Assembly: GCA_029245125.1 (NCBI GenBank)
Contig: JAQWPZ010000168.1
Coordinates: forward strand, 1-38,055
From: Rubripirellula sp.
GTDB lineage: Bacteria; Planctomycetota; Planctomycetia; Pirellulales; Pirellulaceae
Direction of reading: 5' to 3'
Length of the DNA: 38,055 bases
A model generated the notes under the pieces. It did not search any database. It saw nothing but the letters and a program-made list of their open reading frames with translations, and was not told the DNA's origin. The position numbers were made by a program, and so were the translations under genes. Below, piece after piece: positions 16,542 through 26,807 of this stretch; the stretch's first letter is position 1, and every line of letters starts with the position of its first letter.

Positions 16542-19500
16542 CTAGGCCACCTCCTCGTCTTCGCTCATGTCTTCGAAGCGGATCGAAACCTGCTTGCTCA
16601 CCCCCGATTCCTGCATGGTAACACCGTACAGTGTCGTCGCTGAAGTCATTGTTTTTTTGCTGTGCGTGACGACGACAAATTTTGATTGATCGAGGAATTC
16701 GTTCAGAACGGTGACAAACCTTCCGATGTTGGCTTCGTCAAAGGGAGCGTCGACCTCGTCGAGAACGCAAAATGGGCTTGGCCGATATTTAAAAATTGCC
16801 ATCAGCAAGGCAACCGCGGTCAACGCCTTTTCACCACCGGACAGAAGCGAATTGCTGAGGCTCTGCTTTCCGGGGGGCGTAGCAACAATTTCGACACCTG
16901 CTTCGAGAGGATCATCTGCTTCCTCCAGAATGAGGTCTGCATGTCCACCACCGAACGACTTGCGATACAGTTGCTGGAAATTGATCCGGATCGCCTCGAG
17001 TGTGTCGAGGAATAAACGACGACTATCGGAATTGATACGAACGATGATTCTTTGCAGTGAATCTTTGGCTGCCGTCAAATCTTGGTACTGTCCGTGGAGT
17101 TCGTCGTAGCGTTGCTGCAATCCTTCTAGTTCTTCCAACGCTTCCATGTTGACGTTGCTAGTGCGTTGTAGTTGAAGACGCAACTTATCGATTTCTTCCT
17201 CGACGTCATCACGATCAGCTGGCGCCTGCCAATCCTCAGGCGGTTCGCTGGCGTGCAAGTCAATTTCGTAATCTTCACGCAAACGTTGGGCAAGTGTTTC
17301 GCGTCGAAGCTGAAGATTTTCACGTCGCGATGAAATTGAGTGGGTTGCTTCGCTGGCGGCAGACGCTTGTTTCATGGCCTCTTCACTGGCCCGCATGATG
17401 TCGCCATTTTCACGGCGAACTTCGGTCGCCGAATCGGTGAAGTTCTTGAGCGTTGCATGAGCGTGATCGGCTTGCCATTGCAATTCAGCCAAGCGGTGGT
17501 TTGCGTCAAGCAATCTTGCCGTCAACTCATTGATGCGGTGCCTTCCTGAGGTCGCTTGTGTCCGAACTTCATCGACAGCCGCTTCACGCTGGTTTTGGTC
17601 TCTTTGTTGCTGTTCCATGCTCGTCGAGAGCGCTTCATGTTTTTGTTCGGCTCGTGCGACATCGACGCTGATCGACATCACGCCACTCGTAGCGGTTTGC
17701 AACGCGGACTGCACATCTGCGAGCATTTCGTCCGCTTCTGCCGCGTCCATTTCGAGGCGTTCAATTTCTTGTCGACCATTGGTGATTTGTTGGCCGATTG
17801 ATTGGCTTTGTTCTTGCGATTCTTGTTGAACGGCTTCGATCGATTCGATCTCTTGGGACAGTTCGTCGCAGATTGCTTGTTGCGACTGTTTTTGTTCCTC
17901 GATATGACGCCGCTCGGCTTCAGCCGCGGCGCGGTCAGCGATCAATTGGCGATGGCGTTGCTCAAGTCGCCCGAGTTGGGCCGCTTCTTCGTCGACCTGT
18001 TCAGCCAAATGTTCGGTTTCGCCGGTCACCTCTTTGATCTGAAATTCGTAATGTTCAATTTCTTGTTGGGCAGCGGTCGTTTGACTTCGGCGACTAACGA
18101 GGCCGGTTGCTGCTGCGGCCGGCCCCACGACGGTTGATCCATCGTTTTCAAGCAGTTCACCATCGACCGTCACGAACCGCAGCCCAGCACCGCTCAGCTT
18201 GCGAAGTCCCAACGCTGTATCAAGTGAATCAACCAACCAAGTGCTGCTCAGTAAGTGTCGCGCAAGTGGCTCGAACATCGATTCGCATTGGATCATACGA
18301 TCGCCGCGTCCAATCACTCCCTTCAATCCGTCGAGGCGAATACGATCACCCGGTCGACGCCGCGGCAGTTCATCAATGCGAAGTAAGCCAACCCGGCTAT
18401 TGATCTTAAGCGTGCCAGCCAGAATCGCGTTTTGAAGTTCTCCGCCGCTGACAATGATGTACTGGCTTCGTTGGCCCAGCGCACTGTCGATCAGCGGTGC
18501 AACTTTAACATCGACTTCCAGGCATTCTGCGACGATACCGTGGACATTATCTGCGAGCGATAAAGAGGGATCTTGCAGTTGCTGGAGGATGGTCCGCACG
18601 CCGCCGGACAATCCTTCCTGGCGTTTTTCGAGATCTTTGAGGACACTTAACCGCTCGATCACACCTTGTAAGCGAATCTTCAAGGCTGAGATTTCTTCTC
18701 GGCGTCGATCGAGCGTGCGTCGACTTTCTTGAAGTTTGGCATCGGCCAACTCAATCGCCGTGACGATTTCAGTAATGGCGTTGTCCGCTTTTGCAACTCG
18801 CGTGACAGCGTGTTCCGCTTCTTGGCTGACCGTCGTGAAGGAGGTTAACGCGGCATCCGAACGACGGCGAAGGTTGACGAGTGAGCGTTCTGCTTCGGCC
18901 ATCGCTTGGCCAGCTCGCTGACGATTGGCTTCAAGATCCGCCACGAGTCGGACTTGAGCGAGGTGGCTCTGCTGAACCGTCTCACGACGAATTCGCACAT
19001 CAGAGACTTCCGTCTGAACTCGATCTCGCTCAACTTCGGCATCCAAGTTGCGGCGGCGGGCTTCTTGCAGTTCATGGTCGTATTGTTCGAGCCGCTGATT
19101 GGCATTCCGCAATTCCTCGGCTGCGGAACCGGCGCGGGATTGCAGCAAACGGACGCGTCGCAGTGACTTGGCCACCGTTTGTCGTAAGTCAGCGATCGCT
19201 TCTTTATCGGCGGTACGACGGCCCGCGTACTCAGCGATCCTTTGGACAAGGTTGCTGCGTTGTTGTTCGACCTCGGAGGATTGCTGTGCGATGCGTTGCA
19301 GCTCCGCGTCAGCCTCTTGTCTTGCTTCGGCCATTTGCTGGCGAAGCGATTCCAATTCGGCATGTTTGTGTTTGGCGGAAGCGAGTTCGCGTTCGGAGTT
19401 TTCCAGCTCCGTGGACATTTCCCGCCAATCCGCCCAGGCGACTTGGGTTCTTAGCGCTTTCATGCGCTCATTGGCCTGACGATAACGTTCGGCCTTACTG

Positions 19501-20123
19501 GCCTGACTGCGGATGCTTTTCAGTCGTGAGGCGACTTCATCAACAATATCACCGAGGCGGGTTAGGTTGGTTTGCACCCGCGCGAGTCGGCGTTCTGCTT
19601 CGACCTTCTTGGCCTTGAACCGGCTGATGCCCGCAGCTTCCTCAAAGATTGCACGTCGATCTTTTGCGCCCGCCTGTAGCATGCGATCGACTTTTCCCTG
19701 CTCGATCAGGCTGTAGGCGTCGATCCCGATACCAGTACCACGAACGAGATCCTTGACGTCTTTGAGCCTGACCGGTTGGTTATTGATCAGGTACTCGCCT
19801 TCGCCACTGCGATAGACCCGTCGGGTGACATGAACCTCCGGGGCATCGACATCGAGCTCGCCGTTGGGATTATCAAAGACGATGGTTGCTTCTGCCGAAC
19901 CAGCTGGGCTGCGGGTTTGCGAGCCCTTGAAAATGACATCCGCCATTTCTTTGCCGCGGAGACTTTTCGCGCTCTGGCTGCCGAGCACCCATTTGATCGC
20001 GTCGACGATATTCGACTTTCCCGACCCGTTGGGGCCGACGACGACGGTGATGCCATCGGGGAAATCGAACCGAGTGCGATCCGCAAAACTCTTGAAACCG
20101 GCCAGCTCGAGTGCTTTCAGCAT
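16542..20123 (-). CDS. smc: Chromosome segregation protein SMC
   Basis: A 1193-residue full-length bacterial SMC. The N-terminal head carries the Walker A GPNGSGKSN (30-38) and KSFADRTRFDFPDGITVVVGP. Two long coiled coils (about 170-490 and 690-1020) flank a hinge near 510-680 (LADNVHGIVAECLEVD, ALGQRSQYIIVSGGE). The C-terminal head has the ABC signature LSGGEKAL (1094-1101), the Walker B FCVLDEVDAPFDEAN (1118-1132) and the switch His in VVTHSKKTM. SMC dimers with ScpA and ScpB load near the origin and compact and resolve sister chromosomes; neither scp gene is in this window. The gene is alone between a convergent and a divergent neighbour. Length and motifs are normal; I see no frameshift. 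Confidence 0.98.
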   Translation of the reverse strand: MLKALELAGFKSFADRTRFDFPDGITVVVGPNGSGKSNIVDAIKWVLGSQSAKSLRGKEMADVIFKGSQTRSPAGSAEATIVFDNPNGELDVDAPEVHVTRRVYRSGEGEYLINNQPVRLKDVKDLVRGTGIGIDAYSLIEQGKVDRMLQAGAKDRRAIFEEAAGISRFKAKKVEAERRLARVQTNLTRLGDIVDEVASRLKSIRSQASKAERYRQANERMKALRTQVAWADWREMSTELENSERELASAKHKHAELESLRQQMAEARQEADAELQRIAQQSSEVEQQRSNLVQRIAEYAGRRTADKEAIADLRQTVAKSLRRVRLLQSRAGSAAEELRNANQRLEQYDHELQEARRRNLDAEVERDRVQTEVSDVRIRRETVQQSHLAQVRLVADLEANRQRAGQAMAEAERSLVNLRRRSDAALTSFTTVSQEAEHAVTRVAKADNAITEIVTAIELADAKLQESRRTLDRRREEISALKIRLQGVIERLSVLKDLEKRQEGLSGGVRTILQQLQDPSLSLADNVHGIVAECLEVDVKVAPLIDSALGQRSQYIIVSGGELQNAILAGTLKINSRVGLLRIDELPRRRPGDRIRLDGLKGVIGRGDRMIQCESMFEPLARHLLSSTWLVDSLDTALGLRKLSGAGLRFVTVDGELLENDGSTVVGPAAAATGLVSRRSQTTAAQQEIEHYEFQIKEVTGETEHLAEQVDEEAAQLGRLEQRHRQLIADRAAAEAERRHIEEQKQSQQAICDELSQEIESIEAVQQESQEQSQSIGQQITNGRQEIERLEMDAAEADEMLADVQSALQTATSGVMSISVDVARAEQKHEALSTSMEQQQRDQNQREAAVDEVRTQATSGRHRINELTARLLDANHRLAELQWQADHAHATLKNFTDSATEVRRENGDIMRASEEAMKQASAASEATHSISSRRENLQLRRETLAQRLREDYEIDLHASEPPEDWQAPADRDDVEEEIDKLRLQLQRTSNVNMEALEELEGLQQRYDELHGQYQDLTAAKDSLQRIIVRINSDSRRLFLDTLEAIRINFQQLYRKSFGGGHADLILEEADDPLEAGVEIVATPPGKQSLSNSLLSGGEKALTAVALLMAIFKYRPSPFCVLDEVDAPFDEANIGRFVTVLNEFLDQSKFVVVTHSKKTMTSATTLYGVTMQESGVSKQVSIRFEDMSEDEEVA

Positions 20124-20351
20124 GCGTTTGCGTGCAAAATCGGTTTCAAAAAGTGCGAAAATAGCTGGGTTTGATACCCTTTTAGGCTAAATGAAAGAAC
20201 CCGATCAGGCTAGCTCTGTTTTCTCATTCCAGGGAAGATCACTCCGGTTTGGAGTCTGCTTAGGTAACTTCTGCGTGCCGGAAGTCATTTCTTCGTCGGA
20301 ACTTGTTTGCGATCCGCCCGAATTTCTTGCCCGAACGTTATAACCGTCCAT

Positions 20352-21497
20352 ATGTCTGAGCCTGCTAGCACACCGTCGGCACAACAACCGCTTAGGAGTG
20401 TCCACACCTCGAACTTGCCCGAAATCCTCGATCAATTGGGGGTTTCGTTGATGGTGACGACGTATCAGGCGGGCCGATTGGTGATTTTACGGGCTGAAAA
20501 TGGCGTGCTGAACACCCACTTTCGGTGTTTTGATAAGCCGATGGGATTAGCGATTAGCGGGAATCGCTTGGCCGTTGGGGCGGCGACCAGTGTCTGGGAA
20601 TTCCATAACCTACCGGCGGTTTGCCAACGTCTCGGATCGCAATCGGTTGCCGAGGCTGGTGGAACCGAAGGCGTTAAAGCCAACGCAAACCCCCACGACG
20701 CCTGTTTCTTACCACGCACGACTCACTGGACCGGTGATGTGCAAATCCATGAGATGGCTTGGGTTGGCGGTGGCCATGAAGCCGAGTTGTGGTTTGTGAA
20801 CACACGGTTTTCTTGTCTCTGTAGACGCAGCGATACGTTTAGTTTCGAACCGGTGTGGCGACCTTCTTTCGTAACGAAATACATTCCCGGGGACTGTTGC
20901 CATCTCAATGGCATCGGGCTTCGTGACGGTGAACCGCGGTATTTGACGGCACTCGGTGAAACGAATGAAATTGCCGGATGGCGGGAAAATAAAACCAGCG
21001 GTGGGATCGTGATTGATCGGTCGCAGAATGAAGTGATCTGCCGTGGGTTATCGATGCCACACAGCCCAAGGTGGTACCGCGATCGGTTGTGGCTGTTGGA
21101 ATCGGGAACCGGCGGTTTTGGTTACTTGGATGCAAGCACCGGACGCTATGAAAACGTCGCTTCGTTGCCAGGTTTTACGCGAGGCCTGGCTTTCACCGGG
21201 CCTCTCGCTTGGATTGGCCTGTCGCAAGTACGTGAGTCAGCAGTGTTTGGTGGGATTCCAATCGCCCAACGCACGATGGATGAGCGAGTCTGTGGCGTCT
21301 GGGTTGTAAATATTGAAACAGGGCAAACGGTTGGCTTTGTCAAGTTCGAAGATGCTGTGCAAGAACTCTTTGCTGTGGATGTTGTTCCCGCGAGGTATCC
21401 CGAATTGGTGAACGAGGATCGTGAGCTCCTCGCCGGTTCGTTTGAGTTGCCCGATGCAGCACTGGGCGAGGTGCCGCCGGAACTGCGAGCCGAATGA
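20352..21497 (+). CDS. TIGR03032 family protein
   Basis: A 381-residue protein when begun at ATG 20352 (MSEPASTPSAQQP). A longer frame from TTG 20307 lacks support. The sequence shows the TIGR03032 pattern: SNLPEILDQLGVSLMVTTYQAGRLVILR, a central LNGIGLRDGEPRYLTALGETNE, and SMPHSPRWYRDRLWLLESGTGGFGYLD, PGFTRGLAFTGPLAWIGLSQVRE. Repeated strands with W/G turns suggest a beta-propeller. There is no signal peptide. Members occur in planctomycetes, cyanobacteria and proteobacteria, often near tetratricopeptide or glycosyltransferase genes. The function is unknown. It is divergent from smc across 228 bp, which probably holds both promoters. The family name is from recall of the conserved segments. 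Confidence 0.88.
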   Translation: MSEPASTPSAQQPLRSVHTSNLPEILDQLGVSLMVTTYQAGRLVILRAENGVLNTHFRCFDKPMGLAISGNRLAVGAATSVWEFHNLPAVCQRLGSQSVAEAGGTEGVKANANPHDACFLPRTTHWTGDVQIHEMAWVGGGHEAELWFVNTRFSCLCRRSDTFSFEPVWRPSFVTKYIPGDCCHLNGIGLRDGEPRYLTALGETNEIAGWRENKTSGGIVIDRSQNEVICRGLSMPHSPRWYRDRLWLLESGTGGFGYLDASTGRYENVASLPGFTRGLAFTGPLAWIGLSQVRESAVFGGIPIAQRTMDERVCGVWVVNIETGQTVGFVKFEDAVQELFAVDVVPARYPELVNEDRELLAGSFELPDAALGEVPPELRAE

Positions 21498-21706
21498 CCG
21501 CCGCCGCAACCGCGTCCAACAAATCGGTGTGTGATCAACAGGACGAGCGAAAAAACGTGCGCAACTGACAATTAAAATGGAACGAAACATGGGAGGGTCT
21601 GGTATCCGCAGAGGTTTGTGAGGCGATCTGATTCTTGAGCTTCGATTTTGGATCGAATTGAATCGGTTTTGCGCCCTCAGAAAGACGGTATGCTGCCTAA
21701 GTCACT

Positions 21707-22795
21707 ATGTACGTTAGCCGACTCCACTTTCTCCGTTCTTTCGCTCACTTGACCGCACCGATTATGTTCGGGCTGTCGATCGTGTTCTTGGTTAGCCAGG
21801 CTATTCTTGTTGTGACTTGGTTTGACGTTCCCAACTTCAGCGAAAACGCGCGGTTGGCTATTCGGCCGGATGCATCCGAAGCAGAGCAGATCCGATTAGC
21901 GATTGCAGCCAATGATATTTCCGGTGGATGGTTTCAGAACATTGCGATCACGCTGATCTTCATTGTCTGGCCCATCATGATCGCCGAATCTGTTTTTCAT
22001 TGGATGACACGTCCTTGGAATACAGACACCAAGAAATATCACTTTTTCAGCTTTCTGTTTTGCGGCATGCCATCCTTGCGGCTTTGTGCACGCAGCTATG
22101 AAATGCACGATCGCTTGTGGTTGCCAGGCCTCGGCTGGCGCACCCCTAACAAGCGGCTGCGACGTCGGTTAGCAAAGAAGCTCAGCATCCCGATGATCAT
22201 GATCGCGCTACTGATCTTGCCGGTCTTTGTGATCGAGTTTTTCATGAAGGTTCAAGTGGCCGAGTACAGCTGGCTGCGCGTGTTACTGCACATCAGCACC
22301 GGCGTGATTTGGTTTGCTTTTGCAGCCGAATTTATCTTAATGGTTGCCGTCGCGAAGAAGAAAATTGATTATTGCCGAACCCACTGGGTCGATCTCGTGA
22401 TCATTCTGTTGCCCCTGGTTTCATTTCTGCGATTCTTGCGTGTCATGCGGGTTCAGCAGGTGATCAAATTCGCTCGTGTCTATCGTCTACGGGGGACTTC
22501 GATTAAAGCCTTGCGGGCGCTGATTGTGCTTGATTCCGTTGAGCGGCTACTGACGAATAACACCGAACGGGCGATTGATCGATTGCAGGCCAAGCTTGAC
22601 GATGTCGAAACGCAGGCCAAGCAGTTGCGGCGACGGATGTACAAATTGCGAAAAAAACTTGCTCAAGAAGAGCAGGCAAAGGCAGAGGCAGAGAGCAAAG
22701 TTAAAACGAAGGCTCAGCCCGATGGTTCCACGAACGACGACACACCAGCAGTACCCGAGCTTTCGGGCTCTCGTTCGGAATGCCCCACCGACTAA
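21707..22795 (+). CDS. Voltage-sensor-like membrane protein with C-terminal coiled coil
   Basis: A 362-residue integral membrane protein. Two N-terminal helices (about 14-38 and 75-99) are separated by an extracytoplasmic stretch. They are followed by a cytoplasmic basic loop (145-160) and four helices that look like S1-S4 of a voltage sensor: S1 161-180, S2 192-216 with Glu208, S3 227-238 with the W-x-D motif (HWVDLVII), and S4 239-262 with Arg at 242, 245, 248, 257, 260 and Lys254 at three-residue spacing. No pore helix or TxGYG/TxG selectivity filter follows. Instead a long charged coiled coil spans about 285-335, with a Pro/Ser-rich tail. Annotations of ion transporter or potassium channel are likely in databases, but the pore is absent. 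The start at ATG 21707 is the only reasonable one. Confidence 0.82.
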   Translation: MYVSRLHFLRSFAHLTAPIMFGLSIVFLVSQAILVVTWFDVPNFSENARLAIRPDASEAEQIRLAIAANDISGGWFQNIAITLIFIVWPIMIAESVFHWMTRPWNTDTKKYHFFSFLFCGMPSLRLCARSYEMHDRLWLPGLGWRTPNKRLRRRLAKKLSIPMIMIALLILPVFVIEFFMKVQVAEYSWLRVLLHISTGVIWFAFAAEFILMVAVAKKKIDYCRTHWVDLVIILLPLVSFLRFLRVMRVQQVIKFARVYRLRGTSIKALRALIVLDSVERLLTNNTERAIDRLQAKLDDVETQAKQLRRRMYKLRKKLAQEEQAKAEAESKVKTKAQPDGSTNDDTPAVPELSGSRSECPTD

Positions 22796-23008
22796 GGATT
22801 CACCGACTCGATTGGTATTTCCTTCGCATCAGCGGAATCGATCAGCGGAGTTGGTTTTCCCTGGCACCATCGAATGAAGGCCTTTGGATCGATCCTCAGC
22901 TGCCCGATTTCGCGATCATTTTCGGGCCTGGCATACCGTGGCGCATTTTCTTGCCGATCTGGCTAGAATAGAGGGTACCCGCCTGATCCCTCCAACCCGC
23001 GTCCTCTG

Positions 23009-25192
23009 ATGCTTTGTTTATCTCGCCACGCTGCGATATATTCCGTCCTGCTGATAGGTTGCTGGCTCGCCCCAGCAATTGAGGCGGCGAAGGTTAGCTT
23101 CGAACTGGATATCCTTCCTGTGCTGACGGCACACGGTTGCAACTCGGGTGCCTGCCACGGAAAACAGCGGGGACAAAATGGGTTTCAACTTTCGCTGCTC
23201 GCGTTCGATCCGGATTTTGATTTTCACTCCCTCGTGCGCGAATCACGTGGCCGGCGTCTGTTCCCAGCGTCCCCGAGCGAGAGCTTGTTGCTGCTGAAAG
23301 CAACCGCCCAAACACCCCACGGCGGTGGTCGACAAATTGAACCTGATTCTGCCGATTATCAAACCTTGTTGAACTGGATCGCAGAAGCCGCGCCGCGGAA
23401 GATCGACGGTGAGCCATTGCTGCAATCCGTCTCGCTGGCCGAGAGCGAGTTTTCGCTTTCGCCGAGTCAGCAAAACCACTTGCGGGTCACGGCTCATTAC
23501 GATGACGGCAGCGAACGCGACGTCACACGGTTGGCGACCTATCTGTCCAATGAAGCGAGTGTCGTCAGCGTTGATCCTGCGGGGGCGATCACGGCCGGGG
23601 TGTTGCCGGGTGAGACCGCAGTCATGGCACGGTATATGAATCATATTTGCGTCGCCAATGTTTCGATCCCTCAGCCCATTACTTTGGCCCCAGCTCGTTT
23701 CACAGAGTTGCCCCGTTCGAATTTTATCGACGATCACGTCTACGCGAAGTTGCAGAAGTTATCTCTACTGCCTTCTGATCCAATCGATGACGCAACCTTC
23801 TTGCGGCGAATTTACACAGATGTCATCGGACGTCTGCCAAGCCCAGAAGAAGCCAGAGAGTTCCTCAACGATTCGGACAGAGACAAGCGAGCGAATTTAG
23901 TTGATCTGTTGCTTGTTCGCCCTGAATACGCGGATCACTGGGCCGGATACTGGGCAGACCTGCTACGGCCCAACCCATACCGCGTCGGCATCAAAGCCGT
24001 GTTGAATTACGACAACTGGATCCGCGAACAGTTCCGCGCGAATGTCTCCTACGATTCGATGGTCCGCAAACTTATCACGGCTAAGGGAAGCACTTGGCAC
24101 AACGGTGCCGCAACGCTCTATCGTGATCGACGTAGTCCCGATGAAGTAGCAACGATGGTCAGTCAATTGTTTTTGGGGGTTCGGTTGGAGTGCGCGAAGT
24201 GCCATCACCACCCTTTTGAACGTTGGAGCCAGCAAGATTTCTATCAATTCGCGGCTCACTTCGCGAAGGTTGGACGGAAGGGGACTGGGTTGTCGCCACC
24301 CATCTCGGGTGGTGAGGAAATTGTCTTTACCAGCACAAGCGGGACCGTTTCGCATCCGCTGACCGGAGAGAAGATGAGTCCAAAGCCGCTGTTTGGAAAA
24401 CATGTCGGTGAGTCAGAAGACCCCCGCGATGATTTGGCTCAATGGATGACGTCGGACGAGAATGATTACTTCGCACAAGTCCAAGTGAATCGGGTTTGGG
24501 GAATCTTGATGGGCCGTGGAATCGTCGAACCCGTTGATGACCTGCGGAGCACAAATCCACCCACAAATCCGCAACTGCTAGCCGCATTGGCCGCGAATTT
24601 CCGAGAATCCGGATACGATTTAAAACAATTGATCCGGACGATCACGCTCTCTCGCACCTACAGTCATTCATCGCTGCCCAACGAAACCAATTCGGGTGAT
24701 CGCGTGAATTACTCGCGTCATTACCGACATCGACTGCGTGCTGAGGTGCTGATGGATGCTGTCGCTGACGTGACAGAAGTTGCTGCCAAGATGCAAGCGA
24801 TGCCAGCTGAATCGCGTGCCAGCCAAGTGTGGACGCATCGAGTCGATTCGATGTTTCTGGACACCTTTGGACGTCCCAATGAGAATCAGGATCCGCCCTG
24901 CGAACGAACGCCCGATGCAACCGTGACCCAGTCGCTCCATCTAATGAACTCGCCTGATATTGATAGTCGGATTCGTAGCGATCAAGGTCGGGCGGCACGA
25001 CTCGCGGCAAGCGAGTTGACTGCCTCACTGATCATTGAAGAAGTTTACCTGGCGATTTTTTCGCGAGTTCCCACGCCGGCCGAATCGGATTACGGAATCG
25101 AGTTGATCGAATCCGCTGAGAAACGCCGCACGGTGATCGAAGATTTGATGTGGGCGATGATGAATGCCCCTGAATTTACGATTCAAAATTAG
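23009..25192 (+). CDS. DUF1549/DUF1553 (PSD1-type) protein with CxxxxCH motif and bacterial Ig-like domain
   Basis: A 727-residue exported protein with signal peptide ending near IEA at 26. The cytochrome-like region has C44-NSGA-C49-H50 (a CxxxxCH variant typical of one branch of this family) and then GKQRGQNGFQLSLLAFDP. A Big_2-type Ig-like domain follows at about 155-225 (LRVTAHYDDGSERDVTRLATYLS, AVMARYMNHICVANVSIP). DUF1549 begins near 250 (YAKLQKLSLLPSDPIDDATFLRR) and includes the CAKCHHHPFERWSQQDFY site with C395, C398 and H399-401. DUF1553 fills the C-terminus (VQVNRVWGILMGRGIVEP, RLRAEVLMDAVADVTEV, LHLMNSPDIDSRI). It is followed by DUF1501, PPC and CBS genes in the same direction. Function is unknown. 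Domain calls are firm. Confidence 0.95.
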   Translation: MLCLSRHAAIYSVLLIGCWLAPAIEAAKVSFELDILPVLTAHGCNSGACHGKQRGQNGFQLSLLAFDPDFDFHSLVRESRGRRLFPASPSESLLLLKATAQTPHGGGRQIEPDSADYQTLLNWIAEAAPRKIDGEPLLQSVSLAESEFSLSPSQQNHLRVTAHYDDGSERDVTRLATYLSNEASVVSVDPAGAITAGVLPGETAVMARYMNHICVANVSIPQPITLAPARFTELPRSNFIDDHVYAKLQKLSLLPSDPIDDATFLRRIYTDVIGRLPSPEEAREFLNDSDRDKRANLVDLLLVRPEYADHWAGYWADLLRPNPYRVGIKAVLNYDNWIREQFRANVSYDSMVRKLITAKGSTWHNGAATLYRDRRSPDEVATMVSQLFLGVRLECAKCHHHPFERWSQQDFYQFAAHFAKVGRKGTGLSPPISGGEEIVFTSTSGTVSHPLTGEKMSPKPLFGKHVGESEDPRDDLAQWMTSDENDYFAQVQVNRVWGILMGRGIVEPVDDLRSTNPPTNPQLLAALAANFRESGYDLKQLIRTITLSRTYSHSSLPNETNSGDRVNYSRHYRHRLRAEVLMDAVADVTEVAAKMQAMPAESRASQVWTHRVDSMFLDTFGRPNENQDPPCERTPDATVTQSLHLMNSPDIDSRIRSDQGRAARLAASELTASLIIEEVYLAIFSRVPTPAESDYGIELIESAEKRRTVIEDLMWAMMNAPEFTIQN

Positions 25193-25318
25193 GCAAGACG
25201 ATTCGGTGGAACCCTTGAAAAATCAATTCACTGTTTTTGCTTTCTACCGTTCGCTGCGGATGCGGCATCGCGACTTGGATACGCAAGTGCTGCTTCCATT
25301 GGTTCAAAGGAGAAAACC

Positions 25319-26644
25319 ATGAAACCCCGACGCTGTGAAGGCGTTTCACGCCGCGATAGTTTGACCCTCGGGTTAGGCGGGTTGTTGTCCGGAGGTTTAA
25401 CGGGAGCGTTGCGCGCAACTGCATCCGAAGGTGTCATCGCGCCGACACCTCATCAGGCCGATTCCTGCATCTTGATATGGATGGATGGTGGGCCGAGCCA
25501 TTACGAAACGTTTGACCCGAAACCAGAAGCTCCTGCGGAAATCCGTGGTCAGTTTGGTCCCATCGCAACGCAAACTCCCGGCATCCAATTCAGTCAGTGC
25601 CTGCCACGTTTGGCATCCATTTCCAATGATTTGGCGGTCGTCCGATCGATTCGACACAACCAGGGGAATCACGGTGCCGGCAACCACTACATGATGACCG
25701 GTGCTCCGCCGCGGATTCCCGTCGGCTGCGGTGCATTCGTTAGTTTTCATCCATCACTAGGCAGTGTGATATCCAGCGAAGTGGGTGCACCGGAGGGGAT
25801 TCCCGCCTATTTCTCAATGCCAAATATGTCACGAAGTGGCGGGCCGAATTTTCTTGGTGCCCGCCACGCTCCCTTCGTGGTTCCCGATGACCCCAACCGC
25901 AGCAGTTTTCGGGTTCGTGATGTCACCATTCCAAATGGCTTGACTGAAGGCAGATTCGAATCTCGACAGGCCATTCGTGCCCAGGTTGATCGTTTACTGC
26001 GCATCACCGATGCGGCCGCGGGTGATCCCGTCGTCGCAGGAGATGAATTTTTCGCACAAAGCATGCAGCTGATCAGCAGCCCGCAAGCACAGTCGGCATT
26101 CGACATCCATCAAGAACCGGGCGATGTGCGAAATGCCTACGGGCGTCATCCGTTTGGACAGCGCGCGTTGTTGGCAAGACGCTTGGTTAGTGCTGGCGTA
26201 CCGTTTGTGACTCTTTATCACGGTGGCTGGGACCATCATCGTGACCTGTTTAACGCATTCGAGAAAAAGATGCCGCCATTCGAGGCAACAATAGCGGCGT
26301 TGATCGAAGACCTTAAGTCCCAAGGAATGCTTGAGCGGACGCTGGTGATCGCCTTAGGCGAATTCGGACGGACGCCGAAGATCAACAAGGATGTTGGCCG
26401 GGACCATTGGTCCAATGCAATGAGTGTGATGTTTGCCGGTGGTGGGACGCCAGGTGGACAGGTTGTGGGTGCAACGGACCGCCAAGGTTACGCCGCCGTC
26501 GAACGTGTTCTAGCGCCAGAAAACTTTGTGTCAACGGTCTATCGAAAACTGGGAATTGATCCCAACAAAATTGTTCACACGCCGGAAGGACGACCCGTCC
26601 ATCTGGTCAGTAACGCGGCTCCCATCGACGAGATCATGGGGTGA
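25319..26644 (+). CDS. DUF1501 family protein, second copy
   Basis: A 441-residue exported protein with a strong ribosome-binding site (AAAGGAG, 6 nt before ATG). The Tat signal is SRRDSLTLGLGGLLSGGLTG with RR at 11-12. DUF1501 motifs are SCILIWMDGGPSHYETFDPKP, VVRSIRHNQGNHGAGNHYMMTG, QRALLARRLVSAGVPFVTLYHGGWDHH, VIALGEFGRTPKIN and GRDHWSNAMSVMFAGGGTPGGQVVG. The last two correspond to metal-site regions of the alkaline-phosphatase superfamily. It pairs with the DUF1549/DUF1553 gene 126 bp upstream. It belongs to a different branch from the DUF1501 protein at 12865, as they share only the core motifs. Function unknown. Confidence 0.95.
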   Translation: MKPRRCEGVSRRDSLTLGLGGLLSGGLTGALRATASEGVIAPTPHQADSCILIWMDGGPSHYETFDPKPEAPAEIRGQFGPIATQTPGIQFSQCLPRLASISNDLAVVRSIRHNQGNHGAGNHYMMTGAPPRIPVGCGAFVSFHPSLGSVISSEVGAPEGIPAYFSMPNMSRSGGPNFLGARHAPFVVPDDPNRSSFRVRDVTIPNGLTEGRFESRQAIRAQVDRLLRITDAAAGDPVVAGDEFFAQSMQLISSPQAQSAFDIHQEPGDVRNAYGRHPFGQRALLARRLVSAGVPFVTLYHGGWDHHRDLFNAFEKKMPPFEATIAALIEDLKSQGMLERTLVIALGEFGRTPKINKDVGRDHWSNAMSVMFAGGGTPGGQVVGATDRQGYAAVERVLAPENFVSTVYRKLGIDPNKIVHTPEGRPVHLVSNAAPIDEIMG

Positions 26645-26807
26645 TGTTAGTTTCCGCGGCCCAACTTAAATCGACGCCAAATTCGGTTCCTCCACTCGAC
26701 GATCCTTGCCGGAATTTGTTGCCCAAGCAAGGCGTTCGTAGATCTCAGAGCAGTAAGGATTTTTGGTCCTCGCCAAACATCGCCATACTCGCACTTTGCG
26801 ACTTTGC

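Noticed and set aside
16306-16643. Open frames across the convergent gap before smc.
   Set aside because: They run into the 3' end of smc on the opposite strand and show no family features.
18881-19618. Plus-strand open frame of 245 codons.
   Set aside because: It lies antisense inside the coiled-coil coding part of smc. The Arg-rich product is a mirror of the real gene.
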